The notes under the pieces were generated by a model. It was not told the origin of the DNA, made no database searches, and was given only the letters and a program-made list of their open reading frames with translations. Below, one piece after another: positions 8,701 through 18,225 of a DNA stretch of 64,000 nucleotides (positions within the stretch are counted from its first letter, which is position 1; each line of letters begins with the position of its first letter). Origin of the DNA: Methanobrevibacter arboriphilus JCM 13429 = DSM 1125 (GTDB taxonomy: Archaea; Methanobacteriota; Methanobacteria; Methanobacteriales; Methanobacteriaceae); NCBI RefSeq assembly GCF_002072215.1, contig NZ_JXMW01000004.1, forward strand, positions 12,501 through 76,500, read 5' to 3'. Both the position numbers and the translations under genes were made by a program.

Positions 8701-11576
8701 ACAAAATTATCAGGTAAAGGATTTGATAAATTATTATATGTTGTACCATCAGTGACAGTGTTTAGTTTAACTGTAATATAAAAAATTTCACCAGTATAAA
8801 CTTTAGTAGTATTAATAGTCATTATCACCCAATAATCAACATTTACACAAGTTGGCTTAGTATTAGTTCCCCACCAATTATAATTAGCAGTTACATTTCC
8901 ACCATTGTTTTTTATAATAGTATTATTGAGGATAGAGTAACTTATATTTAAATTACCAGTATTATTAATAGCTAAATTATTTGAACCACCTTTCTTGTTA
9001 TTGATAGTTGAATATGTAATAGATAATTTTCCACTTCTAACAACAATTGCACCATTAGTTGAGTTAGCATTTAGTGTTAGTCCATAAAATGAAACATTTC
9101 CAGAAACAATATCAAATATCTGTTCATATCCATTTCCATTAATATCATTTCCATTAATTACAACAGTTCCATTAGCTATAATCTCTAAATCATTATTAAT
9201 AACTAAATTACCTTCATTATAAGTTCCATTTAAAATAACAATTTTATTAGAACCTCCTTGAGCTGTAGCAATTTCAATAGCTTTTGAAATAGAAGCAACA
9301 GGTGAATCTTTTGAACCAATATTTGAGTCAGTACCTGTTTTAGACACATAAACAATACCAGAATACTGAGAACCTACAGTGAAATTAAACTTTTTAAAAT
9401 TACTTGGAATATTAAAGTTTACTGATTCATAACCGACAGTTGAAGCTGTATAAATCATAGACCCATTAGTATTAATTGTAATTGAATCTTGGTCAAATGA
9501 ACCTAAAGTAGCATTAGCTTTAATTGTAATATATGGCATTATTTCTGAAAGTGTATAATTGTTTACTCCATCAGTATACTTAGTAAAGTCAATTGTGAAA
9601 TTAATTTTATCTCCAGGATCAGTTTGTCCTGTGGAATTTGAATTAATTAATAAAATAACCCATTTTGTAATATTTACTCCACTAGATACAGTTAAATTTC
9701 CTGGTTTACTATTATTTCCCCAGAAATTATAATCAGCTATAGCTTTAATTCCACTTTTTGTATAAATTCCATTTAAACCAGCACTATTTGTAGCAGTATT
9801 GTTAATGAAATTACAATAAGTTATGGTTAAATTATTGTCCTGAACATTAATAACTCCACTATAAGCTTGAGAACCAGTAGCAGTATTATTTACAAATGAA
9901 GTTCCATTAATTGTAGTTATCATAGTTGTATAAATTACAGCACCATATGAACCGCTATTATTAATAAAACTACAATTATTAATTATTAAATAACGACCAG
10001 CATTTCCATTTCCACCACTTACAGAGCCAGTATTAATTGAACCAGCATTACCATTACCATTAATAAAAGTTAAACCTTCAAATCTAGCATATTTAACTGA
10101 AGATGCAGAAAAAAAGAACTGTCTTTTATTATTACCATCAATAATTACATTACCGACACCAATAATAGTAAAATTAGCAGTTACAGTATAATCTTCAACA
10201 TAATAATATCCTTCTTCAACAATTATTGTATAATTGCCTCCAAGTGCTGCATTTTGGGTTAATGCTTTTGTTATTGTGGCATAAGGATTATCTTCAGAAC
10301 CATTACCTGTACTATCACTTCCTCTACTACTAGAAACATAAATAACAGTAGAAGGAGTTATAGTATTAACAACAACAGTTCCATTAAAAATATTGGACCC
10401 ATAATCAACTGTGTTTGAGCCAGAATATGAACCTGTAATTATATAATTACCAGTTTGGTTAAATGTATAATTGTAAATAGCTATTCCTTCATTTAAAGAA
10501 GTAGAATAAGTATTTCCCCCAATTATAAAGTTTACAGTTCCACCAGTAATTGGATTTCCCATATCATCAGTAACAGTAGCATTTAATACAAAACTATCAC
10601 CTTTTGTAACATTAACAGTCATATTATTTAAAAAAGATAGATTAGTAAATCCTAATTTACCAGCATTATAATAGATATAATTACCAGTCGGTGCACTACA
10701 ATTAACCATTGTATTATTATTTAAAATTACATTACTATTTCGAACTACAAGAGCCCCTCCAGTAGAAGTAGCATTATTTGAATTAAAGTTCGAATTTTTA
10801 ATATTTACAAGTGCACTTGAACCATAAGAATAGATTGCTCCACCATTTTTTGCTTTATTGAATTTGAAAGTAGAACCCTCAATATTGGTTTTACCACTTC
10901 CAGAATAAACTGCCCCTCCATCTTCAGAAGCAGTATTAGATTCAAACGTACAATTAGTAATATTTAAAGTCGAATAGCTAAACCCATCAATAGCAACAGC
11001 AGAACCATATTCTGCATTATTGTTTTTAAAATAGCTATTACTAATATTTAGATTTCCTCCACCTTGATAGATGGCACCACCATAAGTAGAATATCCATCT
11101 TTAGCATTATTATTAGCGAAATAACAATTATCAATAGTAGTAGTTCCATCACCTATATAAATAGCTCCTCCACCATCATAGATATAATCATTCTCATTAT
11201 TTCCATTTATAAAAGTAACATTTATAAAAGTAACTTCAATGTCAGAATCTATTAAAAAAATTCTTCCATTATTTCCAGCATCTATTATTACACTATCTCT
11301 ATCTTCTCCAACAATCCTAACCGATTTAGTTATTTCATAACCAGAATCATCATAAACACTATAAGTTCCATTTTTTACAAAAATAGAACCTCCTTTATCT
11401 ATTGCTTCTTGAATATTGTTAAATGGGTTATCTATTGATCCATTCCCCCCACTTTGAGCATTAGCCGAAACATAATGGTCATAAGTATTAGGATCTTCTG
11501 CAAAAGCTGAAGGCATAGAAATGGCTATAAATAAAAATACTAAAATAATTATTATATTTTTTTTATTAGCTTTCAT
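5715..11576 (-). CDS. Giant adhesin-like protein with beta-helix and Ig-like domains
   Basis: This 1953-residue secreted protein belongs to the methanogen adhesin-like proteins. A signal peptide covers about residues 1-26, ending SAFAED. Several blocks of polymorphic outer-membrane/pectate-lyase-type repeats (GGAIY..., xNSxFxNNTA) build right-handed beta-helices. Segments such as YVSSSRGSDSTGNGSEDNP and YVSKTGTDSNIGSKDSP start DUF1565-like helices. Ig-like modules (DDMGNPITGG) sit near residues 315-390 and about 1590-1660, and three or four Lys-rich Ig-like domains fill the last 300 residues. N-x-S/T sequons are abundant. There is no C-terminal membrane anchor, so wall attachment must be indirect. 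Residues near 1370-1520 contain two copies of a roughly 80-residue unit, a sign of internal duplication. Likely roles are adhesion to host, protozoa or bacteria; this is inferred from the family. Confidence 0.9.
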   Translation of the reverse strand: MKANKKNIIIILVFLFIAISMPSAFAEDPNTYDHYVSANAQSGGNGSIDNPFNNIQEAIDKGGSIFVKNGTYSVYDDSGYEITKSVRIVGEDRDSVIIDAGNNGRIFLIDSDIEVTFINVTFINGNNENDYIYDGGGAIYIGDGTTTIDNCYFANNNAKDGYSTYGGAIYQGGGNLNISNSYFKNNNAEYGSAVAIDGFSYSTLNITNCTFESNTASEDGGAVYSGSGKTNIEGSTFKFNKAKNGGAIYSYGSSALVNIKNSNFNSNNATSTGGALVVRNSNVILNNNTMVNCSAPTGNYIYYNAGKLGFTNLSFLNNMTVNVTKGDSFVLNATVTDDMGNPITGGTVNFIIGGNTYSTSLNEGIAIYNYTFNQTGNYIITGSYSGSNTVDYGSNIFNGTVVVNTITPSTVIYVSSSRGSDSTGNGSEDNPYATITKALTQNAALGGNYTIIVEEGYYYVEDYTVTANFTIIGVGNVIIDGNNKRQFFFSASSVKYARFEGLTFINGNGNAGSINTGSVSGGNGNAGRYLIINNCSFINNSGSYGAVIYTTMITTINGTSFVNNTATGSQAYSGVINVQDNNLTITYCNFINNTATNSAGLNGIYTKSGIKAIADYNFWGNNSKPGNLTVSSGVNITKWVILLINSNSTGQTDPGDKINFTIDFTKYTDGVNNYTLSEIMPYITIKANATLGSFDQDSITINTNGSMIYTASTVGYESVNFNIPSNFKKFNFTVGSQYSGIVYVSKTGTDSNIGSKDSPVASISKAIEIATAQGGSNKIVILNGTYNEGNLVINNDLEIIANGTVVINGNDINGNGYEQIFDIVSGNVSFYGLTLNANSTNGAIVVRSGKLSITYSTINNKKGGSNNLAINNTGNLNISYSILNNTIIKNNGGNVTANYNWWGTNTKPTCVNVDYWVIMTINTTKVYTGEIFYITVKLNTVTDGTTYNNLSNPLPDNFVVLNVTSGSGSFNGTNVLLINGTSYISFTGGENAGLIQARIDNQTFNVIVEQAVYKWFIGDKGYRTLQQAVDAANFNDIIKGVGGLYILTSEVDVGHRYMPIEPWEINKTITITSLDPSNPVIISGNYLTRLFNIDKGSSLTLINLILANGNASTSYYAGYGGAIHVQFGGNLTIDKCIFENNTAGEAGAIQSWGLLIIKNSIFRNNSATSTYAGAVQNSGYGSLIIDNSTFINNRANTYAGAIYADSSNYPGSNTTITNSKFIENDANRGGAIFLNIAPAYIINCSFIGNKAIDKGTGYIASGGAIYDHSANLVLKNSEFINNTAEANGGALELANTYTTIYSGDNVTTEIDWFVIDNCTLINNTAGVDGGAIFAGYNSVPYGNITNSIFENNNALTGNGGAISNYFGILNIKNTRFTNNTAGENGGVIFNYGHYNFPSEFWGNVTIDNCTFSKNSAKAGGVVYNYNTYSKVDISNSKLENNTAVNDGGAISNCLGIMNINNSSFVSNIAGENGGAIFNYGYYEFPSAYWGIIAVNNCTFSKNSAKLGGTVYNSNNCSKLDIINSKFSNEHADIGGAIYNNGTLNIKNNTMTNCSANIKGNYIYNNGSINNVILTFLGNNTVKVLNGTTVKLNATICDDMGNPITGGHVSFIVDGVTYLVPVNEGLANYTIILDNLGSYSLSGNYNTTAGRNNVSVKNAEIIVAEKEDPKKTKINIIKIDGFVNNKVKFSAVLTDEDGNPLINQVVRFYLNGVFIGQNKTDANGLAVYYSVFNKAMNSNWFASFDGAEDYNSSKSNTNTIKINKKKTILTMSSVKGSFNNYITLKAVLKDSTGKALSGKLVSFYVNNVKVKTVRTNSKGLATYKYLANKFVGTKKIKAVFNSDNIYNSFVSNKNIKVSKSKSLLSKPKFLGKFEKRGKIAIKLINLKAKKYISKGYIKFYIKNKYVGKAKTNSKGIAILNLKEINFKGKTSVIGKFVGNKYYYSSKSLRKVNIK

Positions 11577-12377
11577 TTTTATATATTTCCCCTTAATTAA
11601 ATCTCGTTTTTACGATTTTAAAAATCTTTTTAATAAATTTTAAAGATTTTATTTCTCCCTTTAATTTTAATATATTCTACTATTTTTATTTTCCATCACA
11701 TATTCACTTCCTCCCCCAAACGAGATAATAAATTTATTCAAATAGAATATTCAAGTAGAATATCTAATTAGAAATGAATAAATTTACAATATGATATGTA
11801 ATAATATTCACAAAGTCTCTTATTTTCCTAATAAATTTTAAAATAGTAAAGCTATATGAATAAATATACATATCGGTTTATATAAAAAATAATATTTATC
11901 AGATTAAATATTTAAATCTTATTACTTGAAAATAATCAAAATAATAAAATTAAAAAAATTAAATAGAGAATTATTTAAATAATAAAATTAATTTAAAAGC
12001 ATTAAAATGAATAAAATATGTATTATAAGCCATAAAAATTGAATAGATAATATAAATGCATAATGCATATCGATAAATTTAAAAACAAATAAAATGTATC
12101 CACCATTCATACAAACACAATTCAAAATACATATGAAATACTTCATATCGACAAATGAAAATAAGATAAAATAATAAAAAAAGTAAAAATAATATAAAAA
12201 GGTAATAAAAACAGCACATAAGTAAGATAAAAGAAAAATAAGATAAAAAATAAGATAAAAAATAAGAAAAAAAATAAGAATAAAATAAGAAAAAAATAAG
12301 AAAAAATAAAATAGAAAAATTAGTATAAAAATATGATGATTAACTTTAAATAATCAATAAAAATTTTAAATTCAATA
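11577..12377. other. Long intergenic region upstream of the giant adhesin gene
   Basis: No gene is visible in 800 bp. ATCTCGTTT (11602-11610) and AAACGAGAT (11718-11726) form a widely spaced inverted repeat close to the adhesin start. CATATCG occurs at 11869, 12066 and 12144, striking in a CG-poor spacer. From about 12230 to 12315 the plus strand repeats AAATAAGA units, which read as T-rich runs on the minus strand just after the PMBR gene and could terminate its transcript. Confidence 0.4.
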
Positions 12378-15362
12378 TTAGAAAGTTATCTCAGCATATC
12401 TACCATGTATAGTAGGATTATTTGTGTTCCAATTGTTAACTTTACCTAAACTATTGCTTGAACTGGTTGTATCTGCAATAACCCACTTCCCATCAATATA
12501 AACTTCTGCCCATACATGACCTAATCTTCCACTTTGAGTAAATGTAACTTCACCATTAACATATCTAGAAGCTATTCCACTTGCTCTTAAAAGAGCTATC
12601 AATAAGTGAGTTTGATCTACACAGTTTCCAGACTTTGCATTTAAGGTTCCTACAGCTCCTTTAGCTGTATTATAGTAAAATGAGTAAGAAATTTTGTCTC
12701 TCACATAGTTGAATATTGCTGTTGCTTTAGCTAAATCTGTTGTCAATCCAGCTGTTAATTGGCTAGCTAATGACTTTATATTTGCATTATTTACTTCACA
12801 ATTTTTTGTAGCTTTTAAGTAAATAGCTAAACTACTATTTGTACTAGAATTACCACCACTAGAAGAATCATTACCACTAGAACTAGACCCACCATTAAGA
12901 GTACTAGGATTAGAAGTATTTATAGTAAGAGTGTTTGGCATTACTCCATTAGCATTTAAATAATTCAATACTTTAGAAAGTTCATATACTAAAGATTGGA
13001 ACTGTATATTTCCAAGTGTTGAACTTGCATAATTTGGAGCTTGTACATTAGCTGCTATATAATTTGATACTCTTAATGCAATATCTGTGTAATTTGCTTT
13101 ATTAATTGTTCCTGCAACCTTAGCTCCACTTGGATTTGAAGGAGAAGCAACAGTAATAGGACTTATTCCACTTGTTAATCCTTTATTTATATTTACAATA
13201 GCTTTAGATAAAAGATATAAAAAGCTTGACATTGAATATTGAGTAGTACCAATTGTTACATAATTTGGCAATACTCCATTAATATCAACATAAGCTTTAA
13301 CTCTTGATGCAGCATCGATTATACTATTTAAACTTATAGTTCCAGAAGAATTAGTAGAACTTCCAAAATTATAAGAATCAACAGTAGATATTAATTTATT
13401 TACTAAATCAGAAGTAACAGATGCACTTTCATACATATAAGTTTCATATAATATAGTAGGTATTCCAGCTTGTACAAGAGGATTGGTTAAAAATGGAGGA
13501 CTAGTCTGTGAAGGAGGATAATAATAAGTGAGTTCTGGTATTTTACTTATTATGGAATCAGCTATTATTTTTGAAGCAGTATGATTCAAAGGAGCAAAAA
13601 TAAAGTTAGTTTCCTCATATGAACCACCAGTTGTTCCTTGATTAGAATGAACATCAATCACTAAATTATAATTATTGCTTATAATGTGAGGAAGCACAAA
13701 TTCCTCTGCAAGTAGCTGTCCATTCATTCTACCTTCACTATAATTATTTGGGTCTTTTGTAACATTTATTCTATAAATATAATAACAATACTTCAAATTA
13801 CTTTTTGAAATTATTGCATTATACAATGCATTATGTACAGCAGATTCAAGAGGGTGTAAACCAATAACATAAGCTATTTTTACCTTTGAAGAAGTATTAC
13901 CAAATGCACCGATTAATTCAACAGTTCCTTTATTATTAGATCCTAAAATTTTAGTAGATAAACCATTAGTACTATTATTACCATTAGAATTAGTATTATT
14001 AGTGCTATTATTAGAATTACTTGAACTAGTATAAACTGGTAAATATTTATTCATTGAATGAGAACTAGCTACTTTTATAGTTAAAGTGGTTGGAATCGCT
14101 TTATTAACACCAATATAGCTTCCTACACAGGATAAACCATATAAAGCAGTTTGATATTGTATATTACCAACACCATAACTTGAACTTAAACAGTTAGGAG
14201 CTTTATTATATGTATTTATATATTTTACAAATCTTTTCGCCATATCATTATATTGAGATTTTGTAAAAGTTTTACTGATAGTAGCTCCACTAGGAGATGA
14301 TGGATTTTTAACACCATATTTAATAGCTATAGCACTAGTTGATCCTGATAATCTTGTGTTTATAGCTTTTGATAATAAATATAAAAACTCTGGCATTGAA
14401 TATTTATATCCAGAAATTGTAACATAATTCGGTAATTTTCCATTTGAATTAACATAATTTTTAATACTTGTAGATGCAGACCATATAAGACTTTGAGAAA
14501 TAGTTGTTTGTTTAGAGCCACTAACAACTAATGTTTTATTAGTTTGAGTTCTTTCATACTTTGGTAAATTCTTATTCAAAGTATTTGATTTAGAAACACT
14601 TAAACTAACTGTTGATGCCAAACTTCCACTATGTGTTGCACTATAGTAAGCTATTTTATTAAGCATGAATATTGCTGTTTGATATTGAATCTTACCAAGC
14701 TTTGTATTAACATAATTTGGAGCTTTATTATACTTTTTAATATATTTAACTATATTTTTAGCATAAACATAATATTGAGCTTTTGTTAAACTACCTTTAA
14801 TTGTAGCTCCAGTAGGACTACTTGGATTTTTTATATTATATTTTATAGATACTTGAGTTGTTTTTTTATTATATTTATAATAAATAGTCATTCCAAGTAA
14901 GTAAATATACTCTGGCATCGAAAACTTAACATCAGAAATAGTAATATAATTAGGTAGTTTATTATATTTACTTATATAATTATTAATAGTTTTAGAAACC
15001 TGTAAAATTTGACTTTGACTTAATTTAGTAAGTTCACCAGCAGCTTTAACAGTTGTATTAGTCTTTGTATTAGCACTATTAGTATTGACATTATTAATAG
15101 TATTATTACTATTAATAGTATTACTATTACTAATATTATTAATAGTATTATTTGATTTAGAATCAGTGTTAGATTTTACATTAGTATTTTCATCAGTACT
15201 ATTAACATTAGTATTAATATTATCATAATAAGTAATAATATTATTTTGATCATTGCCTTCATTAGTAGTGCTTGTATTAGTATCCGCTGCAAAACTTGCA
15301 CTCAAACTAATAAAAAACACACTCAATAAAGCAATAATCATGATTGTTTTATTTAATCTAAT
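12378..15362 (-). CDS. Pseudomurein-binding protein with M14-like and transglutaminase-like hydrolase domains
   Basis: This is probably a secreted pseudomurein-cleaving enzyme. Numbered from the first in-frame ATG (15341), it has a signal peptide (1-19), an Asn/Ser/Thr-rich linker (20-100), two paired PMBR units (about 103-260 and 282-436; PNYVTISGYKYSMPEFLYLL type), then a metallohydrolase-like domain with H496-P-L-E499, D563-V-H565 and E633. A third PMBR pair follows (about 670-806). Last is a transglutaminase-like domain (836-987) with probable triad C907, H942 and D957, the arrangement of the pseudomurein endoisopeptidases PeiW/PeiP (peptidase C71). The start is probably ATT at 15362, 7 nt after GGGG; this adds IRLNKTI and gives the signal peptide its basic N-region. 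No phage genes are nearby, so a role in wall growth or division, or attack on neighbours, is more likely than lysis. Confidence 0.85.
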   Translation of the reverse strand: MRLNKTIMIIALLSVFFISLSASFAADTNTSTTNEGNDQNNIITYYDNINTNVNSTDENTNVKSNTDSKSNNTINNISNSNTINSNNTINNVNTNSANTKTNTTVKAAGELTKLSQSQILQVSKTINNYISKYNKLPNYITISDVKFSMPEYIYLLGMTIYYKYNKKTTQVSIKYNIKNPSSPTGATIKGSLTKAQYYVYAKNIVKYIKKYNKAPNYVNTKLGKIQYQTAIFMLNKIAYYSATHSGSLASTVSLSVSKSNTLNKNLPKYERTQTNKTLVVSGSKQTTISQSLIWSASTSIKNYVNSNGKLPNYVTISGYKYSMPEFLYLLSKAINTRLSGSTSAIAIKYGVKNPSSPSGATISKTFTKSQYNDMAKRFVKYINTYNKAPNCLSSSYGVGNIQYQTALYGLSCVGSYIGVNKAIPTTLTIKVASSHSMNKYLPVYTSSSNSNNSTNNTNSNGNNSTNGLSTKILGSNNKGTVELIGAFGNTSSKVKIAYVIGLHPLESAVHNALYNAIISKSNLKYCYYIYRINVTKDPNNYSEGRMNGQLLAEEFVLPHIISNNYNLVIDVHSNQGTTGGSYEETNFIFAPLNHTASKIIADSIISKIPELTYYYPPSQTSPPFLTNPLVQAGIPTILYETYMYESASVTSDLVNKLISTVDSYNFGSSTNSSGTISLNSIIDAASRVKAYVDINGVLPNYVTIGTTQYSMSSFLYLLSKAIVNINKGLTSGISPITVASPSNPSGAKVAGTINKANYTDIALRVSNYIAANVQAPNYASSTLGNIQFQSLVYELSKVLNYLNANGVMPNTLTINTSNPSTLNGGSSSSGNDSSSGGNSSTNSSLAIYLKATKNCEVNNANIKSLASQLTAGLTTDLAKATAIFNYVRDKISYSFYYNTAKGAVGTLNAKSGNCVDQTHLLIALLRASGIASRYVNGEVTFTQSGRLGHVWAEVYIDGKWVIADTTSSSNSLGKVNNWNTNNPTIHGRYAEITF

Positions 15363-15778
15363 TTTTCCACCCCATTGATTAAAATAAAATTTTGAAAAAT
15401 AATCAAGATAATTTTATTAAAATTACCTCATTGATAAAATTACCTCATTGATTAAATTTACATTAAAAAATTATATTTATTATATATATATATTATTTAT
15501 TATTTAATTAAATAATATTATAAATTTATAATATGCTTATATATTATTGCTATATATAGAGTTAATAGTTTATAAACATTCCTAAAAAGATTAAATGAAG
15601 AAAAAAAAGGTTTATTTCTAAAAATCAGTAATATCAGAAACTATTTACTTAAAATTAATATAGTACTAAAAATTTTCTTTATAAGAGTGATAAATATTAT
15701 TTAAACAAATATACTTTATTAAAATAATATTTGTCCTTTTAAAAATTGTTTAAATTATTTTTTTCCTAATAATTAATC
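15363..15778. other. Intergenic AT-rich spacer
   Basis: No gene is visible. It contains the Shine-Dalgarno GGGGTGG of the PMBR gene at its left edge, a GAT(T)AAAATTACCTCATT direct repeat near 15400-15455, and alternating TATATATA around 15478-15495 that could serve as a promoter on the minus strand. Confidence 0.35.
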
Positions 15779-15930
15779 CTAGCTAATAAAACTATTATTA
15801 TTACCTAAAACAGTAGTAATATTATTAGACATCAAATTACCAGAAACTAATAAACAGCCAGAATTGTAGATAACACCAACAACATAATTATTAGCTGTAT
15901 TATTTGTGAAATTAGAACCAACAACATTAT
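15779..15930 (-). pseudogene. Fragment of an adhesin-like protein gene
   Basis: The minus strand encodes about 50 residues of typical beta-helix repeat (GSNFTNNTANN, then a SGNLM motif like the ALP core end) before a TAG stop at 15779-15781. Nothing upstream in frame gives a start, signal peptide or further repeats, and the downstream Ig-like and anchor parts are missing. It looks like the remnant of a decayed adhesin gene lying between the PMBR gene and the next adhesin. Confidence 0.6.
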
Positions 15931-16078
15931 AGAGGATTATTTATAACTGATTTTATTATTTTTATAATTCTTAGAATATATTAATAATTTCATATTAAAT
16001 AGTAATTAATTTATAACATTATTCCTAAATATAATAATAACTCTAAACTTTTTATGATGAGTAGGAGGTGAAAATAAA

Positions 16079-18033
16079 ATGAAAATAATACCAAAATCAA
16101 TTACGTTAATTATAATCTTTTTATTAGTATTTATATCTTTATCTGCTATTAATGCAGCAGAACATAACATAACCAATACAACTTCTGGAGGTTTAAATAG
16201 AACCGTTACTGATGCAGGAAATGGAGATATTATAAATCTTGAAGAAGGAATATACACCGAAAATGTGACTAATATAATAATAAACAAAAATTTAACTATA
16301 ATTGGGAAAAATCCTCAAAATACAATAATAGATGCACAAAAATTTGGGAGAATATTTAACATAACATCAGGAAATTCATTAATATTGATAAATATTACAC
16401 TACTGAACGGAACTAGTAGCTTTGGAGGTTCAATACTAAACAATGGAACATTAACCTTAGAAAATACCATATTCACTAAAAATAATGTTACAGGATCTGG
16501 TGGTGCAATATATAGTAATGGTACGCTAAATATTATTAATTCTAATTTTATCAACAACACAGCTAACTCTGGTGGTGCAATTTACAGTTATGACAACAAT
16601 ACCCTAAATATAAATAATTCTAACTTTACTATCAATAAAGCAAACAATCTTGGAGGAGCTATAGATTCTGAAACAGGACCCTATTTAATATTAATAATTC
16701 TAATTTCATTAATAATACAGCAACAAGTCAAGGAGGAGCTATATACACTCAAGATAGATATGGATCATTCGAAGGATCTAATATAACTAATTCTAATTTT
16801 ATCAACAATAGTGCAAATTTTGGTGGAGCTTGTAATATTAATGGTAAAAATAATTTTACAATAACTAACTCAAATTTTATCAACAACACAGCAACAAGCA
16901 ATGCAGGAGCTATAGAAGACTTTTTCAATAACAATATTAAAATAATAAATTCAACATTTCAAAATAACAAAGCCAATACAAATGGAGGAGCCATCAATTC
17001 ATATTCTATAAACTATATGGAAAACTGTAATTTTACTAACAACACAGCGAATAATGGTGGAGCTATTTATAATAACTATGAAATGAACATAAATAACTCT
17101 ATTTTTACTAATAATACAGCAAATAATGGTGGAGGAATCTTTAATAATAGATTTATGTTAGTTTCCCAAAATATCATGAAAGATAACATTGCTACAGGAT
17201 TAGGTAGTGCAATCTATAATAATGGAAATATGAGTGTTCTTAATCTTACATACATAAATAATTCTACACTAATAGTTAATAATAACACTTATTTAATATT
17301 ATACGCTACTTTAACTGATGATATGGGTAATAATATTACCGGTCAAAATATATCATTTTATGTTAATGGAACATTTATAGGTAATCAAACAGTGAATGAA
17401 GGATATGTCAGTGTAAATTATTTAATTAACCATGGAACTGGTATAGTTACTGTAACTGGAGATTATAATGGCCATAATGATGCAGGAATAAATATAAACA
17501 CTGGTCAACTACTAATAACAAATGAAACTACTGTTAATGGAACAATTAACCTAGATAAAAATAAATATAAAGTTAATGAGACCGCTAAAGGAATTATTAA
17601 TATTATTAATAATGGCCTGTATACTGCATATGAAATTGTAGTAAATCTCCATCTACCTAATGAATTTAGATTAAATGGAAACACCGTTATTGTATCCCAT
17701 GGTTACTACGACCCAAATACAAATAAATGGCATATTGGTAATTTAGAACCTGGTGAAGAAGCAACTATGACATTTACAGGTAAATTCACAAAAGCAGATA
17801 ATTACACATTGAACATAACAACCACTGGTGAAAATTTTAACAATACAACAGATTCTGATTATGTCATAGTAACAGAAAAATCAACCCCTACTCCAACACC
17901 AGAACCAGATGACAATAATAAAACAATTAACAATCCAACTGCGAATTCAGCTATGAAAAAAACAGGAATACCAATATTTACATTAGTATTATTGTTATTA
18001 AGTAGCTTAGGACTAATAATAAGGAAAAAATAA
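16079..18033 (+). pseudogene. Adhesin-like protein with C-terminal membrane anchor, broken by a frameshift
   Basis: Two ORFs in different frames encode one adhesin. The 5' part starts at ATG 16079 after AGGAGGTGA, has a signal peptide ending INAAEH, and runs through beta-helix repeats to about 16675. The frame is then lost near the sequence ACAGGACCCTATTTAAT. In frame 1, clean repeats resume with NINNSNFINNTA and continue unbroken to TAA at 18033. The 3' part has more GGAIYN repeats, an Ig-like domain (DDMGNNITG), a DUF11-like domain, a TPTPTPEP linker, and a C-terminal hydrophobic helix ended by IIRKK, a surface-anchoring or archaeosortase-like tail. A single-base indel restores about 650 residues, so this is either a recent pseudogene or a sequencing error. 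It is the only plus-strand adhesin in the island. Confidence 0.75.
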
Positions 18034-18061
18034 TGTTTAAAAATTTATAAGGATAAATTAG

Positions 18062-18225
18062 TTGTTTTGTCCTTACTTTTATTTTTTCCTTTTATTTCTG
18101 CATTTTCCTTCTTTTTTTCCTTTTTTCCCTTTTCTTTTTCCTTTTCCTTTTCCTTTTCTTTTTCCTTTTCTTTTTCTTTTTCTTTTTCTTTTTTTATTTT
18201 TTTCCTTTTTATTCTATTATTTAAG
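18062..18225 (+). terminator. Long polypyrimidine tract, probable transcription terminator
   Basis: Starting about 30 bp after the adhesin stop, roughly 140 bases are almost pure pyrimidine on the plus strand, built from TTTTCC and TTTTTC units. Archaeal RNA polymerase terminates at T-rich runs, so this position fits a strong terminator. The long Phe/Pro/Ser-only ORFs across it are artefacts of the repeat. The tract is also a possible replication-slippage site. Confidence 0.6.

Noticed and set aside
12378-15362. Prophage lysin
   Set aside because: PeiW/PeiP-like domains suggest phage origin, but there are no capsid, integrase, terminase or attachment sequences nearby and the protein carries a signal peptide and long linker.
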